Shown piece after piece: positions 53,834 through 64,000 of a stretch of DNA of 64,000 nt. The position numbers and the translations under genes were made by a program. Source of the stretch: Umbilicaria muhlenbergii (Eukaryota > Ascomycota > Lecanoromycetes > Umbilicariales > Umbilicariaceae); NCBI GenBank assembly GCA_000611775.1, contig KK106985.1, positions 1,474,291 to 1,538,290 on the forward strand. Reading direction: 5' to 3'. The notes under the pieces are model-generated. The model did no database searches, was not told the origin of the DNA, and worked only from the letters and a program-made list of their open reading frames with translations. Every line of letters starts with the position of its first letter. The stretch's first letter is position 1.

Positions 53834-55393
53834 CTACATGATCACCTCATTCGCAACATCCTACAGGTCGATCAGTGATTGTTCGGATGCAGAGAACCAT
53901 GGAGAGGTATGGGGAGAACATACCCGCTTCAACTCCTTATATGGCAAGCAAACACAGTTTTGTACGCGGACCTATAATCCATCCTAGGTTAGCAAGATTT
54001 GAAAAGAACCACCCGATAGGATCTTTCTCACCTCGTCTCCCACGCCACACTCTTTGCCAAGGATCGTAATACTCTGTACCTTGACCCCGTTCTTGACAAT
54101 GCTCGTTGTGTGGCTGCCGACTGGAGTCGGCGTGCCCTCAACTCTAGCCCAGGCACCTACACGGCTATGCCATCCGATGATAGAGTAGAGCACACACGCA
54201 TCGTGCTTAATCTCCGAGTCTTCCAGAATAATTGATTCCTTGATTCGGACACCAGGACCAATGATGGCACGGGGACCAATTGAGACATTGGGGCCCAACT
54301 TGGCGCTTGGATCCACCTCAGCGGTCGGATGGATGAAGACCGGGGGAAGCATGTTAGCGGACGGAGGTGCGAGTTCCTCTGATTGAGACTGAAACGCTTT
54401 CTGGAGGTATAAAGCGTTTGCTGGGACAGCCGAGCCAGCGGTCTTGATCTGGCGCCAGAAATCCTTGGTTTCGTGGACGTAGAATTGTTTGCTGTCTGCG
54501 AGGTCCGACAAGATGTCCTGTTCCAAGCGGAGTACCTCGTTCTTTTCGCCCTCTTCGTCCCGCGCTGCGAAAAACGAAGAGTCCAGATTCTCAGAGGAAG
54601 GGTAGGAGATCATACGAGGACGATCTGAGCGACGCTTGATGGCAGAACGAATGGATGGGAAGATGCATTCTGTTGAGAAAAGATAGACACCGCAGTTGAT
54701 CAGATTCGAGATGTGTGATTCTGGCTTCTCCACGTAATGGAGTACTCGCTTGGTGTGCGCATCCGAGACAATGCATCCGAAGTTGCTCGCCGCATCGTTG
54801 CTGACCCTTGTTCCTAAGATGACCGCCTCCGCATCCTTCTCCTCGAACAGCCTAAGCATTTCGTTGAGAGGGAACGAGCAGCACACGTCGGCATTGAGAA
54901 CGAAGAATCTCTCCGGACGGCCTTTGAGGATCGCATCGCGAAAGTGGTATAGACCACCAGCCGTGCCGAGGGCCTGGTATTCTCGGAGGTATTGTATGCG
55001 GATTTGAGGAAGTTCTTTTGCGGAATCTTTGATGAAGTCCCGGAAGACGGACTCGTCGTAGTAACCGACTAGAATCACCTCGCGAATGCCCGGTACTTTT
55101 GCAACCGCTTGTAAGCAGTGCCAGATAATGGCATGGCCAGCAACATCGAAGAGGGGCTGCACCGTACTGTTAACTTCGATTATCTCGCACGCAGTAGGCG
55201 TTGGGTAGCAGTGTATACCTTTGGTACGTCTAGAGAAAGCGGCCTGAATCTGGTACCTCTCGAAGGACCTCCAACCTGTGGAACGATCAGCACGCAAACC
55301 TCCTGGACAGGAACGAGAACTGACGAGGATGACAGCTTTGGTAGCAGCTGTGGAAGTCCCATTCTTCTCGCGGGTGGGGATTTGTAGACTCAT
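53834..55393 (-). CDS. GDP-mannose pyrophosphorylase A (GMPPA-like)
   Basis: Regulatory or catalytic alpha subunit family of GDP-mannose pyrophosphorylase, feeding glycosylation and cell-wall mannan. Exons in transcript order are 55393-55325, 55275-55219, 55156-54032, 53971-53924 and 53860-53834, giving 441 residues. The nucleotidyltransferase domain begins KAVILVGGPSRGTRFRPLSL, reconstituted across two introns, then PLFDVAGHAIIWHCL, ADVCCSFPLNEML and FGCIVSD. The C-terminus is a left-handed beta-helix of hexapeptide repeats (FIHPTAEVDPSAKLGPN, VSIGPRAIIGPGVRI), then KECGVGDEVRVQNCVCLPYK and the ending KRDVANEVIM. The longer N-terminus, absence of a GMPPB-style catalytic loop and this ending support the A form over the B (Psa1) form. 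Two small terminal exons were added beyond the long frame to recover the conserved end. Confidence 0.9.
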
Positions 55394-55913
55394 GCTGGAG
55401 ATGGATCAGTGTGCTTCGGTGTCCAGTTGGAAGTCCGAAGACTGAAGAGTTTCCACGGTTGTCGGTGATTTGATGTGACCTCGGTGTCGTACTCGTATTT
55501 ATTCGGGTTGGAAGTGGACAGCTACGCTTGAGTGGCTTGCTCGGCTTGGTCCCTGCATGCGTGGAAGTCTCCTGTCGATCAGATGAACGCTAAATACGAG
55601 CTAGGCAGCCCTATCGACGAGGTCGGAGCCAGTGAGAGCCCAAGCAGCCCACGCAGCGGTCAGGACAACGTTCCATCGCGACTCATCTCGACGAAAGTCC
55701 ACGCACTCAACAAGACTGAGTCTTGATACGTCTTGATACGTCTTGATTGACTCGAATAGTTCTATTCTATGCGCGTCTGAGCATACTCGCTGCGACCAAG
55801 TCTAGTAACCAAAACAGTTGCTGGAAACTCGGAATATTTAAACAAGGAAAACTAGGCATCGTGTATCGCTCATGAGAACAGGCAACGTGCCATACCGCGG
55901 AGGCTTATGTCTT
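55394..55913. other. intergenic with short tandem repeat
   Basis: It contains the GMPPA promoter and the 3' flank of the B-box gene. TCTTGATACG is repeated twice and a bit at 55721-55747. No gene is supported. Confidence 0.4.
55721..55747. repeat. 10-bp tandem repeat
   Basis: TCTTGATACG occurs twice in succession and is followed by TCTTGAT. Confidence 0.85.
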
Positions 55914-57710
55914 TCAATTGGAACGGAAAGGCCTGACCATTTTGCCATTTGGAGCCCTGACCAGCAACGACTCTCGATAGAGCACTCGCAACCTGTTCGC
56001 AACTGGCCGTCTTTCTGATACCAGCTCGACCTCGAACGCCATTGCAGGCATATCGTCTGCGCTCGAACTCTCTTCTTGCTCAGGCTCGCCGTCCACAACA
56101 TCTCCTCGCTCAGGCATATCATCCTCGCTGGAACTCTTTTTTTGCTCAGGCTCGCCGTTCACAACATCTCTTTGCTCAGGCATATCATCCTCGCTGGAAC
56201 TCTCTTCTTGCTCAGGCTCGCCGTCCACGACGTCGTCTTGCTCAGGCATATCATCGTCTCTAGAAATCTCTTCCTGCTCAGGCTCGCCGTCCACCACGTG
56301 TTCTTGGCTAAGCAAATCGTCCTCACGGCCAACCTCTTGATGCTCAGGCTTGCCGTCCAGAACGGTATCCTGCTCAGACACATCGTCTCCACTGGCGATG
56401 TCTTCTTGCTCGGGCTCGCCATTTACTACCTCTTTTTGCTCAGACTCATTGTTCACAATCCGCTCTTCCTGAAATTCGGGCTCGTCATCGGTCATGAAAA
56501 GTGTTTCTTCCTGCTGAGCGTCCTTATCGTCCTCAATGGCGATCTCTTCTTGCTCAGACTTAGTGCTCACCAGCCGCTCTTCCTGAAGATCGGAATCGTC
56601 CTCGGTCTCGAAAAGTGACTCGTCCTCCCGAGCGTCCCTGTCGTCCCCGCTCTCGGGTGCAGCGGCTGGTGCCGTGGTGGAGCAGGCGAGAGGAATGTGG
56701 TTCGGCAATTCGATCTCTTTTGCGGCGGCCAAGATCATGTCGATTCCGTGCTCCTCACTGCTAATAGAAAGGGATGCGGGTTGGATGTTGTCTATGTCGT
56801 TGCTCACCGCAGGCGATACGACTCCGATTCTACGGTTGTGGGTTGACAGAGGATCGTCGGAACACGCAGATTTCCCACTAGCGTAGTCATATAATCTTTC
56901 TCCGGCCTCGCGCACCTTGGGTGGAATCTCCTGCTGGGTCATTAGATGAGTAAGAATCGATGTTGGATGGAAAAAGCCTACATGTAGATGAGATTCGTCT
57001 TGTGCGGTCCTCTTGTTGACTCCACTGCAATCTGCGTTCTGCTCGCTGGTGTGGTTTGTGTTACTTCTCTTCCTCGAAGGTTCAGCGCGAGCGGTGTCCT
57101 CGTACTCTTCGCTTGGCTCTCTGCTGTTAGCTCCCCTTTTTCTCTTCCTCGAAGGTTCAATGCGAGCGACCTGTCTGTCCTCTTCGCTTGAATTTTGGGT
57201 ATGAGTTCCTTTTCTTCTCTTCCTCGGAGGTTCAGCGCGAGCGGTGTCCTCGTACTCTTCGCTTGTCTCTCTGCTGTTATTTCCCCTTTTCCTCTTCCTA
57301 GAAGGTTCAATGCGAGCGACCTGTCTGTCCTCTTCGCTTGAATTTCTGGTGTGAGTTTCTTTTCTTCTCGTCCTCGGTGGTTCAGATCCAGCAGCATCGT
57401 CCTCTTCGCTATCTTCCTCTGTAATAACCGTTCGTTCTCTCTTTGGTCTCCTCCTTGGAAATGGTGCGTTATATGGCATTATCGCTTCGCTCTCCAGGCC
57501 TGGCTGCTGTGCCCGCTCTCCTTGCCAACCTTTGTCTCCTTCGTGCATGTAATGGGTTAGATCGCCCCCTTTTCTTTGCCTGCAGGGCATGCATAGTTGC
57601 TTGCTGCACTCCACACAACGGTACACGGTTTTTTCGTTGTGCTCCTCGCAAAGATCGCATTTTGCCGTGTGGATTGTGATCTCGGTGAAGGTGTTATGGA
57701 CAAGGGCCAT
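55914..57710 (-). CDS. B-box zinc-binding protein with acidic tandem repeats
   Basis: Intronless 598-residue protein. Residues 18-56 form a B-box-like zinc site (C18-x2-C21, C32-x2-C35, C40-x2-C43, then H53 and H56). The next ~130 residues include two copies of a 50-residue unit (SSEEDRQVARIEPSRKRKRG.., RET/REPSEEYEDTARAEP), rich in Arg/Lys and Glu. The C-terminal ~200 residues are acidic and built of roughly 22-residue units (VVDGEPEQEESSSEDDMPEQ and variants). Overall the protein is disordered and alternates basic and acidic. B-box proteins often bind other proteins or RNA; no partner or activity can be assigned. The repeats are coded by DNA minisatellites of 66 and 150 bases that may change copy number between strains. 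Confidence 0.8.
   Translation of the reverse strand: MALVHNTFTEITIHTAKCDLCEEHNEKTVYRCVECSKQLCMPCRQRKGGDLTHYMHEGDKGWQGERAQQPGLESEAIMPYNAPFPRRRPKRERTVITEEDSEEDDAAGSEPPRTRRKETHTRNSSEEDRQVARIEPSRKRKRGNNSRETSEEYEDTARAEPPRKRRKGTHTQNSSEEDRQVARIEPSRKRKRGANSREPSEEYEDTARAEPSRKRSNTNHTSEQNADCSGVNKRTAQDESHLHVGFFHPTSILTHLMTQQEIPPKVREAGERLYDYASGKSACSDDPLSTHNRRIGVVSPAVSNDIDNIQPASLSISSEEHGIDMILAAAKEIELPNHIPLACSTTAPAAAPESGDDRDAREDESLFETEDDSDLQEERLVSTKSEQEEIAIEDDKDAQQEETLFMTDDEPEFQEERIVNNESEQKEVVNGEPEQEDIASGDDVSEQDTVLDGKPEHQEVGREDDLLSQEHVVDGEPEQEEISRDDDMPEQDDVVDGEPEQEESSSEDDMPEQRDVVNGEPEQKKSSSEDDMPERGDVVDGEPEQEESSSADDMPAMAFEVELVSERRPVANRLRVLYRESLLVRAPNGKMVRPFRSN
56045..56320. repeat. 66-bp coding minisatellite
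   Basis: Near-identical units start at 56045, 56111, 56177 and 56243 (anchor word CAGGCATATC), exactly 66 bases apart, with a diverged further unit near 56309. They lie within the acidic C-terminal part of the B-box protein; 66 = 22 codons, so copy-number changes keep frame. Confidence 0.9.
57071..57370. repeat. 150-bp coding tandem duplication
   Basis: A 150-base unit (anchor words TCCTCG(A/G)AGGTTCAGCGC at 57071 and 57221) is present twice. It encodes the repeated SSEEDRQVARIEPSRKRKRG/SEEYEDTARAEP segment of the B-box protein. The copies differ by a few substitutions. Confidence 0.85.
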
Positions 57711-58166
57711 CCTATTTGGAGTGATAGTGATGAAGACGAGTCGGGACGTTTGTTACGAATTGGGTAGACCTTATTGCCACCTGGTGTACGTACGAATGCA
57801 AATTTTTGCAGATTTAGGCATCTAGTTGGATGGAAGAACTGAAATAGGTAGACGAGAGTGAAACGGCTATAAGGATGCCCATAAGCCGTAGTGAATAACG
57901 ATATATGACACAGAGACTATTCACAGCGGGACATGTGCTCAGCAAGATAAACAAATTGGCGATAATGTGTCACAGCTCCCATGATGAATGTGGAAATCTT
58001 CATGATTAGAAAGACATCGAAAAGCAATAGGTTTTGAGTGTTTTGTCTATGAATGTATGCTAGAGTCATGAGAGCATGTAGCGTTCCTTGTTCCTTGCGT
58101 CGCAGAGGACCAAGGCTGGAAAGCCTAGAATATTACAGTCCTTGGAGGACACCGGTTTAAACTCGC
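57711..58166. other. intergenic, no gene seen
   Basis: Downstream of KRS1 and upstream of the B-box gene, so it holds the KRS1 3' signals and the B-box gene promoter. No open frame or motif of note. Confidence 0.35.
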
Positions 58167-60161
58167 CTACTTCTCTACTTGTGCGCTGTAATATTCGTCA
58201 GGGATAGTTACTGGTGGGTTAGTGCTTCGGGGATACTCACGGATACCTTCCTCGACCATGGGTTTGATTCCCACCACCTCTGCCGCGGTCTTCTTATCCT
58301 TCCCCTGGTTCTGATCATCCTTCATGAAGGGGAAAGCAAGCACCTCCTTGATACTGTAATGGTCCGTCAAGAACATCACCAACCGATCGATACCCATACC
58401 CCAGCCCCCAGTGGGCGGTAAACCAAACTCAAGACTGGTGCAGAAGTTCTCATCCACCATTTGCGCCTCATCATCGCCTTGGTCTTTCTGCCTGGCTTGC
58501 TCCTCGAAGCGCAAACGCTGATCGAAGGGATCGTTCAACTCAGTGTACGCGTTCACGATTTCCTTCTTGCACACAAATGCTTCGAATCGCTCGCAGAGAC
58601 CTGGGTGATCTCGGTGGTACTTGGCAAGAGGGGACATCATTTGCGGATGGCCCGTAATGAAAGTCGGATTGATGCACTTCTCCTCGATGAACTCGCCCAC
58701 AAGCTTGTCCAGCATTCGTGCGTTGGTCTGAGGCGGTGTACAGTCAACATTCATCTTCTTGAGTATCCGCTTGAGGAATTCGTTCGTCTCCTTCGTGTGC
58801 AGTTCCTCGCCAGGAGGGAACTTCTCGCCGCAAGCTTCTTCCAAGGCTGGAATCATCTCTATGCGCTTCCAAGGTTTCTGCCAGTTGACGTGGTACTCCT
58901 CCCCTGTTTGAGTGTGAAATTTGGTCTCATAGCCACCTATAACGTGCTTGACCAGACCGGATACCAGGTCCTCAGTGATGTCCATAATATCATAAACATC
59001 TGCATAGGCCATATAGAACTCGCAGGTGGTGAACTCTGGGTTGTGCGTCAAATCAATTCCTTCATTTCTGAATTGCCTTCCAAGCTCATAGACTCGCTCC
59101 AGACCTCCGACTATCAGCATTTTGAGGTAGAGCTCAGGCGCGACGCGCATGAAGAGGTCCATGTTTAAGTCGTTGTGATGAGTTATGAAGGGCTTGGCTG
59201 TGGCTCCTCCAGCTATTGCATTCATCATGGGTGTCTCAACCTCGACAAAGTCCTTCTCGTCAAAGTATCGTCGAATGTAAGTGATCATCTTAGATCTAGT
59301 GATGAACACGTTCCGCGAGTTGTCGTTCATGATTAGATCCAGATACCGTTGTCGATATCGCTGCTCTTGATCCTTGAAGCCGTAGTGCTCGGATGGAATT
59401 TGATGTAGGCACGGTGTAAGTAGAATAATCTCTTTTGCGAAAATCGACAGCTCCCCATGATCTCGGTTTCTCGGCGCCGTTCTCCCCGGATATCCAACTA
59501 TTCCGATTATATCCCCTCTTCGTAGATGTTCGTGTTGTTCCTCGAACGGTATTGGACCTGACGCCTCCTGCGCCTGACACATAACCTGCACCTTGACACC
59601 TTCCGCCCGAATGTCGTAAAACACAAGCTTAGATCCAGCCGCTCGTTTGGTGTATATCCTGCCTCCTACGCGGACCTCCACGTCGGTACGGTGCTCTCCA
59701 GTCTTTATTGAGTCATAGGTTTTGAGGAAGTCTCGGAGATCGGTGGTGACTTGAAACTTGTGCGGGTAGGGATTGGGCTTCTTGGTCTGTCGGAGCTTCT
59801 GTATCTTAGCGGATCGAATCTCGAGATATTGCTGAAAGTTACAGTCAGCTTCCAAGCCGTTCATGAGCTTCCAGCACACCTTGGATTGGATGGCCACATA
59901 CATTTGGTGTTAAGTTGCTTTCTTCCTCCTCAGCCGATCTCTGCTTCTCAGCCTTTGGCGGAGCTGCGGCAGCTTTATCCCTCTTCTTTTCTTCATTGGC
60001 CCGTTGCTTCTGGCGTTTCTTGAGTTCGCTCTTGCTGTGTAGATAATTAGTATTGCCCACCCACAGAAGATCAATTGGTGTCCTGATTTGTACCTGACCA
60101 TTTCACCAGTAGGCTCGTCCAAGTGCATGTTGGCCATCTGGTCATCTGGTGCGTCGGCCAT
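58167..60161 (-). CDS. KRS1: cytosolic lysyl-tRNA synthetase
   Basis: Class II aminoacyl-tRNA synthetase that charges tRNA-Lys. Exons in transcript order are 60161-60094, 60034-59902 and 59831-58167, giving 621 residues. The N-terminal extension starts [20 protein letters not shown], followed by a Lys/Arg-rich helix ([20 protein letters not shown]) like the tRNA-binding tail of eukaryotic cytosolic LysRS; no mitochondrial presequence. The OB-fold anticodon domain is at ~110-240 ([20 protein letters not shown]). The class II core has motif 1 ([19 protein letters not shown]), motif 2 ([15 protein letters not shown]) and motif 3 ([15 protein letters not shown]). No introns interrupt the catalytic domain. 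The donor and acceptor of both N-terminal introns fit the frame and the helix. The C-terminus is ordinary for the family. Confidence 0.95.
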
Positions 60162-60997
60162 TGTTACAGACTGTTTACTTGTCAAGTGGTGACTGAATCC
60201 AAAAATTTGGGGATGGATACAACTCTTGAAAATCTAAGCGAACCTTTCAACAAACTCGTGGGCAATGACTCGATGACGATGTAACTTGTATCGATCTAGA
60301 CTCACGGTGATACTAACGTTGAACGTGACTCACGTAGTTCTAGTTTTTGCACCATCGATTATGGGTCTCTCTGAGTGGATCCTTGACAAGCCAACTACAA
60401 TATTTCAGGTGCAGTTTGTGAGCTGTTCTCGGCATGATGCCCTAGTCACCGACAAAGCGATGCAATACAGATCTAGATACAGAAGCACAGTCAGGCCTGA
60501 CAGCATCTCCGTGAAAAGTCGTTCCCTAGCTGCGATAATCATTGCGAACAGCTTTCCTAAAGTACATGACGTTCTGGATCATGCGGATTTAATCAAACTG
60601 AGTAGGAGTAAGAACGAATCGGACAATCTTCCTCTGTTATTCCTGCAGTGATCTCAATCCCATCCAGGTCCACGCCAGTCGTGTATGATCAGAGACCAAT
60701 GTGAAAGCCCCATATATGATGGCGAAGAATCGCAGCACATCATACATGAGGTAATCTTAGCTTAAGAGTTTGCCAATCAGTTACAGAGGAAAGGAGATAC
60801 GCCGAGAAAAACCGCGGCGAAGACAGAACAAGGCTCGATTTGCGACTTTCTGTGGCCGCTCCAAGTGCTGTGAATCGATTGTACGGCTCGTGGCCACGTC
60901 GCAACAACCTCCGACTGGTACACTTTCCATGGAGACACTGCAATCTGGATCCCAATAGGGTGACGAGCATCTCCAGGTTGAGATTTTATCAAGGTCC
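60162..60997. other. intergenic between KRS1 and the dynamin gene
   Basis: These 836 bases contain the KRS1 promoter and the dynamin gene 3' flank. A 121-codon forward frame (60286-60651) starts with a non-ATG codon and shows no domain, so it is not called. Confidence 0.35.
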
Positions 60998-63900
60998 TTA
61001 GCCTGCCGCGAACAGGCCCTGGTCGATATTTATTTCTGAAGAGTCCTCGCTCAAGCGATCAAGCCACTCTTTCGCTTTGGCCAGAGTGTCCTTTTCTTTC
61101 TTGAGTTGTGCTCGTCTGACCTCGACCTGAGGATCCTGTGCCAACAGGACTGCACATCTCTCATTTGCTGGTGGACGAAGTTAGCCCCTATTTTGGTGCT
61201 GCGAGGATCGGAGGCTTACCATCCGGCTCCATTATGCCAAGCTGATCCTGAAGCTCCTTAAAGATGTCGTTTCTGCAGGTTACAAAGAGTTCTCCTTGTA
61301 TACCTTGACAGACGATATCAACAAAACGAGAGTATGCGCATGTGTAATAGCCACGAACAATCTGATTGAAGTTAGCGTAGTGCAGATATGTCACTCAAGA
61401 TCTGTGCTTACCGCCATGGTTCGGATCTCTTGGTTGAAGGGATCGGCGCCAATTTGCGCTTCAATCGCCTTTGTGGCTTTGTCGTGCTTCCCCTGTCCAC
61501 TACCCGAGCGGCCTGACTTCCGCTCCTGCTCATCTGCCCAGATAGCAGAGCGCACCTCCCACCGGACCTCTTCCAGCTTAGCCAAGGCATCACCACAGGC
61601 TGCAGACTGTGCTTCAGAATTGAGAGTCATAGGCTTCGTCATTTCTAGCATCAAAGAGCGTTCCGCCACAGTGCGCTGCTCCATAAGGGCTTTGGCCACA
61701 AACGCGTTGACGATTGCTCGCGTCTCAGTATACAGCTCCGTCTGCTTCCATTTGCCAAATATCTTGTCTAGGCGCTCGACGAGGACTTCTCGGACCATAT
61801 CACCCGTGAGCCGTAAGAACTCGGCTAATGGCTTTTCCCAGTGGGCAACACTCATTGTGCACATGCGTTCGATTGCTTTTGGATGCACCTGATTGGGAAT
61901 GCCTGCAACGAACGCATCCTGGACGATGTCGCGAATCTCAGAAAGCTGGAATCGTTTCCCCAGACCTAGTACCAGGTTAACATGATGTCCATTCGGAAAC
62001 AGTGCGGTTGATTACTTCTCTCACCACCGTATTGTGGTATATCATTCATCTTCGCCTTCTTCTGCGGCGTTGAACTTGTGAGGGAAGCGGAGCTGAAGCG
62101 CTTCTTACCAGAGCGTGGAGCAGGGGTCGGTGTACAGGGCTTCTCATCGTCAGAGCTCAAACTGATCGGTTGGATATGTCCTCGGCTCGAGGTCGGGATA
62201 CCCTCGTTCAAGTCAGGGGTTTGCTGGAATGACGGAACTTTCGAGCGGTTGGGGGGTTCGGATCTATCTCTAACTAACAGGGTCGGTTGTGATTCGGCCA
62301 TTAATTTCCGGAACTGTAGGGCCAGGTTCATCCACGTCTTCTGGAAGGGAAAGAGGTGCGATCCTCCATCCATGTGTAGTTCGAGCTCATGGGCGAACGT
62401 GGTCAGTTCCCGCATCAAGATCGCTGGAAGATTCCCAGCTGGGGGCTCGGGCAACTCAGCCAGCTTTGCGTCGATCGTCAAGGCTTTCTTCGAAACCTGC
62501 TCCGTAATGCGGGGAAGACTGTACACCGAGGGCCACGAGTCAGTGACGTTCGATAGAGATGTGGAAGACTAGGGAGTCATGATTAGGTTACCTCTTCAGA
62601 ATTTGGTCTGTAAGCATCTTCGATAGAACGCTCTGTAACCGCTTGGTTCCACATCGATCGCGGTATGTTGCCAATGTGGTTGCCCAGGGTTCTTCCCTGG
62701 CAAAAAAGTCATCCTCCTCGATACGGGCTGTGGCATGATCAACATCCGGATCTGGGTTGTTCTTTACGACATGATAATCAAAGCCTAGCTGGAAGCGTTC
62801 CCCATCAAGGATGTCTTTCCACTGTTCATAGGATTCAGTCGGCTGCAGCAGGTCAGGCTTGGTGAGCACCCCTTTCACACGTTAGCTCCAGCTGTTCCAA
62901 AACAATGAGGACTAAGCTTCAACTAACCAATAGTCCTCTCTTGTGCCCCAGCTTCCTTCACAAGACGGGCCGCGCTCGAATTGGCAGCATCATTAGTCAT
63001 TGGTAGGGCCAGAAGGTTGAGACAATCCTCGCCACGGACGTATTCTTTGACCAGATTCTTGACCAGATCAACCAGATAACGGTCATTCTCCTGATCCAAC
63101 TTCGTGTAAGCGTATGAGACTTTGAAAGACTGAGTAACACTTACCACTTCCGCAACGTTGATGACGCCTGGCAGATCATAGAAAGCGAGGTTGGGCAAAC
63201 CTGGTCCTGAGATCTGAGCCTGGTCAGCTTTTCAACAAGACGAGCTTGGGCATTGCAGCACCTACATCGAGTCGGACTACATTGGGACTGAATTTGACTT
63301 GCATGTTCGGATTAGTGTTTGCATTTCTCCCCGGCATATAGAGCTCAAATGGCATGCTAGGGTTTAGAATAGCAAGTTGCGCCCAGTACAGGACATCTTG
63401 CACTTCGTCCTTAGTGTAGACTGTCGCAAAAGCAAAATTCTCCGGGTGCTGTTCAATCCACGGCCCTAGTGGATGGGCTTTAGTTGCACCAGATTTGATA
63501 GAGGCGGCTCTTGCAATAGGCGGTGTGGTAGGATTGTCATCGGCGAACTCTTTGGCTTGTACGCACTGATACATATATCTCTTGAACAGAGATACTTCGC
63601 ACACCCATGGTTGGCTCGTATCGGAATTGTCGGCCATGTTTATTTCCAGGGGACACTACCAAGCCGAGCATTTAGTACACAGAACCCAAAAACGATATCT
63701 TGACATACTCTGGTACAGCACCCAGATTTTCTCGGGACTTTGATCCCGCTAAGGTTGAACGTCAGTAAATTACAGAGCAAACCCCGGTTGTGGATCAAAT
63801 ACCTTATGCCCTCTATAAGGGACGACTTTCCCGTACTCTGATCCCCGACTACAGCGATCTTCGGCAATGGGTCGACGAGACCTTCAACTCCAAGATTCCG

Positions 63901-64000
63901 CAGACCTTGGATGCCTTTGATAAGCTTCCTCACCCCTCTTCCAACGATATGTAAGCCGTGATCCGTATATTCAGATGAGAAGGTGTGAGCCTCTTCGCCG
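60998..64000 (-). CDS. dynamin-family GTPase (5' partial)
   Basis: Large dynamin-related GTPase of the Mx/Vps1-like fungal type; the start lies beyond the right edge. Exons in transcript order are 64000-63803, 63748-63709, 63655-63266, 63213-63145, 63090-62928, 62871-62592, 62518-62025, 61965-61412, 61361-61220 and 61167-60998, about 830 residues visible. G1 is GDQSTGKSS, G3 is DLPG and G4 is TKPD, all intact. The stalk/middle domain follows (KMLTDQILKSLPRITEQVSK). It carries a disordered insert with basic clusters (RSGKKRFSS, PQKKAKMND). The C-terminal helices form a GED-like end (YTCAYSRFVDIVCQGIQGEL, ANERCAVLLAQDPQVEVRR). No pleckstrin-homology domain is seen. The role (organelle division, nuclear or antiviral-type) cannot be told from sequence. 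The 54-base intron at 63091-63144 is inferred. Confidence 0.88.

Noticed and set aside
60286-60651. 121-codon forward frame upstream of KRS1
   Set aside because: Starts at TTG, no domain, lies in the KRS1 promoter region.

Overview
The window is nuclear DNA of a filamentous ascomycete (Pezizomycotina). Most genes are interrupted by introns of about 50-150 bases with GT..AG ends and CTAAC/CTGAC-like branch points. Several proteins are of fungal type: Kar2/BiP ending in HDEL, Lsb5, an HP1/HepA-type chromodomain protein, an Mks1-like DUF1752/DUF3295 protein, Rap1, Swf1 and a Ctr86/ataxin-10 homologue. I cannot place it below that rank from sequence alone. Gene models were built by hand from splice signals and family expectations. 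Most exon sums divide by three, and the one exception is reported as a probable frameshift.

Layout. 0-16.4 kb is a dense housekeeping block: an Hbs1-type ribosome-rescue GTPase (5' end outside the window), ER chaperone BiP, a small membrane protein with repeated RRxS motifs, the endocytic adaptor Lsb5, an unrecognised 753-residue protein, HP1, and the CCT-epsilon chaperonin subunit. 16.4-23.0 kb is a 6.6-kb stretch with no gene I can support, carrying short tandem repeats. 23-30 kb holds the Mks1-like protein and a CCCH + CHY zinc-finger protein rebuilt from eleven exons. 31-43 kb holds Rap1 (telomere), Swf1 (DHHC palmitoyltransferase), an MCT-like major facilitator, Ctr86 and a MARVEL-domain membrane protein.

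43.5-51 kb looks accessory. It has a split-barrel/FAD-NAD reductase fusion, a class V aminotransferase with an apparent one-base frameshift at its PLP lysine, a Helo-like/ankyrin protein of the kind linked to fungal incompatibility and innate immunity, and an AT-rich, transposon-like gap. 51-64 kb returns to conserved genes: a RING protein whose first intron appears to be GC-AG, a 2-oxoglutarate/Fe(II) dioxygenase, GDP-mannose pyrophosphorylase A, a B-box protein built from two coding minisatellites, cytosolic lysyl-tRNA synthetase, and a dynamin-family GTPase that runs off the right edge.

The genes do not form one pathway. Shared themes are proteostasis and translation (Hbs1, BiP, CCT5, KRS1, RING), membrane traffic (Lsb5, Swf1, dynamin, MARVEL) and chromatin or telomeres (HP1, Rap1). 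Divergent pairs sharing short promoters are HP1/CCT5, RAP1/SWF1, MARVEL/reductase, aminotransferase/ankyrin and LSB5/753-residue protein. No tRNA, rRNA or CRISPR array was found.
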